64,000 nt of DNA, from contig NC_089598.1 in NCBI RefSeq assembly GCF_019320115.1, forward strand, positions 85,197,844 to 85,261,843, read 5' to 3'. Positions within the stretch are counted from its first letter, which is position 1; each line of letters opens with the position of its first letter. A model generated the notes under the pieces. The model did no database searches and was not told the DNA's origin. It worked only from the letters and a program-made list of their open reading frames with translations. Below are positions 63,309 through 64,000 of this stretch, one piece after another. Position numbers and translations under genes: made by a program. The stretch comes from Miscanthus floridulus. Taxonomy: Eukaryota > Streptophyta > Magnoliopsida > Poales > Poaceae.

Positions 63309-64000
63309 TGAAAGTATCTAGGCCCCTAGTTGGGTTTCGATGATTAATGACAATATGAGATTACTTTGACTAACGTGTGTTTTGCAGAGGCAATTAAGTT
63401 AGGTCATGGTAATGACAATTGATTGGGCAATCATGATTGTCATGCCCCTACGATGGAAATCATTTCGGTTTTCAAAGGATGGACGACAAGGTTGAGGGTG
63501 GACTAGTTCTAAGTGTCGTTTGGTATTGAAGAGACACTTAGAGTAGTTTAGGACTTTGTTTTTCCTTTGGCTGTACTATTAAGGGGGGTATGGATGGGTA
63601 GCTTGACCTAGGTGAGTCTAGTGGGTTAGGTGTGGTGCACACTTGTCAAATCTAGCACTAGGTAGCTCCTAAGTAGCCCTTAGATCAATTGGAGCAAACT
63701 TCATTCACATATGATTGCGAGTTTGAAGTGAATGGATGGTCAAATGCTGACCGAACGCTGGTTCCGGTGTGACCGGACGCTGGCGTAGAGTCCGGTCAGT
63801 TCATTTGATCAAGGTGAAGTCATCTGGATGCGACCGGACGCTGAGTGAAATGTGACTGGACGCTGGGTGCCAGAGTCCGATCAACTCTAGTAAGGTTCCA
63901 GAGAGGGAGAATCCTGATCGGACGCGTCCGGTCAGTGCTGACCGGACGCTGGTCAGGTTTCGGCTACTGACCGGACGCTGAGCAGCAAAGTTACCAGACG
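63309..64000 (+). repeat. 3' LTR of Sirevirus element 2, partial
   Basis: The first 692 bp of the LTR; the rest lies beyond the window. Contains the start of the GACCGGACGC array, including the perfect palindrome CGGACGCGTCCG near 63919. Confidence 0.92.

Larger units (their letters stand above)
51620..64000 (+). mobile_element. Second Sirevirus (element 2), plus strand, runs off the window
   Basis: Same lineage as element 1 with the same layout: LTR, primer site, gag, pol, palindrome gap, envelope-like frame, polypurine cluster, LTR. The 3' LTR is cut by the window end after 692 bp, so the target duplication (left flank CAGTG, 51615-51619) cannot be checked. I count about 37 differences between the visible LTR parts (5.3%), about 2 million years at 1.3e-8. 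Gag is open, pol has five stops and two frameshifts, the third frame has about two dozen TAG stops. It inserted into the CACTA element. Confidence 0.93.

Noticed and set aside
1..64000. tRNA or rRNA genes
   Set aside because: No cloverleaf with A and B boxes and no rRNA-like stretch was recognised. The only tRNA-related sequences are primer binding sites.

Overview
The window is intergenic DNA from a large plant genome, almost certainly a grass (Poaceae; an Andropogoneae species such as Saccharum, Miscanthus, Sorghum or Zea would fit). The evidence is nested LTR retrotransposons with grass-type LTR ends, CACTA, Stowaway, hAT and Mutator-like DNA transposons, and no intact cellular gene. The only trace of an ordinary gene is a frameshifted membrane-protein fragment at 48653-49323. 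The assignment is inferred from repeat families, not from a species marker.

Left part (1-14131). A complete Copia element of the Sirevirus type lies on the minus strand at 196-13361. It has 1586/1589-bp LTRs, a TGGCT target duplication, initiator-Met-type primer site, polypurine tract, open gag and pol frames, and a third envelope-like frame broken by three in-frame stops. Its LTRs differ at only seven bases plus one G-run length change, so it inserted recently. It sits inside the gag start of a minus-strand Gypsy element (internal part 1-195 and 13362-13661, LTR 13662-14131). That Gypsy LTR abuts a Mutator-like transposase remnant (14132-15660), itself split by an 886-bp hAT-type MITE.

Middle part (15661-26426). 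Unassigned degenerate repeat is followed by one Copia solo LTR (17878-25250) that carries three later insertions: a 2.37-kb non-autonomous LTR element (18011-20376), an Athila-like fragment with one full LTR (about 21266-23529) and a 276-bp hAT MITE (23685-23960).

Right-centre part (26427-45651). An old plus-strand Gypsy element starts with the TGTAACACCCC LTR. Its 5' LTR carries a further insertion of about 4.2 kb. Its internal region holds a second, minus-strand Gypsy (33525-41439, TSD GAACT) that keeps gag, RNase H and integrase remnants but shows no reverse transcriptase.

Right part (45652-64000). This holds low-complexity and tandem arrays with a Stowaway MITE, the membrane-protein pseudogene cut by an internally deleted CACTA element (49324-51619), and a second Sirevirus of the same lineage on the plus strand (51620 to beyond the window). 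The second Sirevirus is about 5% diverged between LTRs; its pol is broken and its envelope-like frame carries about two dozen stops, all TAG.

The most interesting signals are in the two Sireviruses: TAG-only decay of the glutamine-rich third frame, CpG-biased LTR differences, paired stem-loops with palindromic loops in the transcribed leader, two conserved hairpins just upstream of the 3' LTR, and GACCGGACGC/GCGTCCGGTC palindrome arrays in both the LTRs and the pol-env gap. All counts were made by eye.
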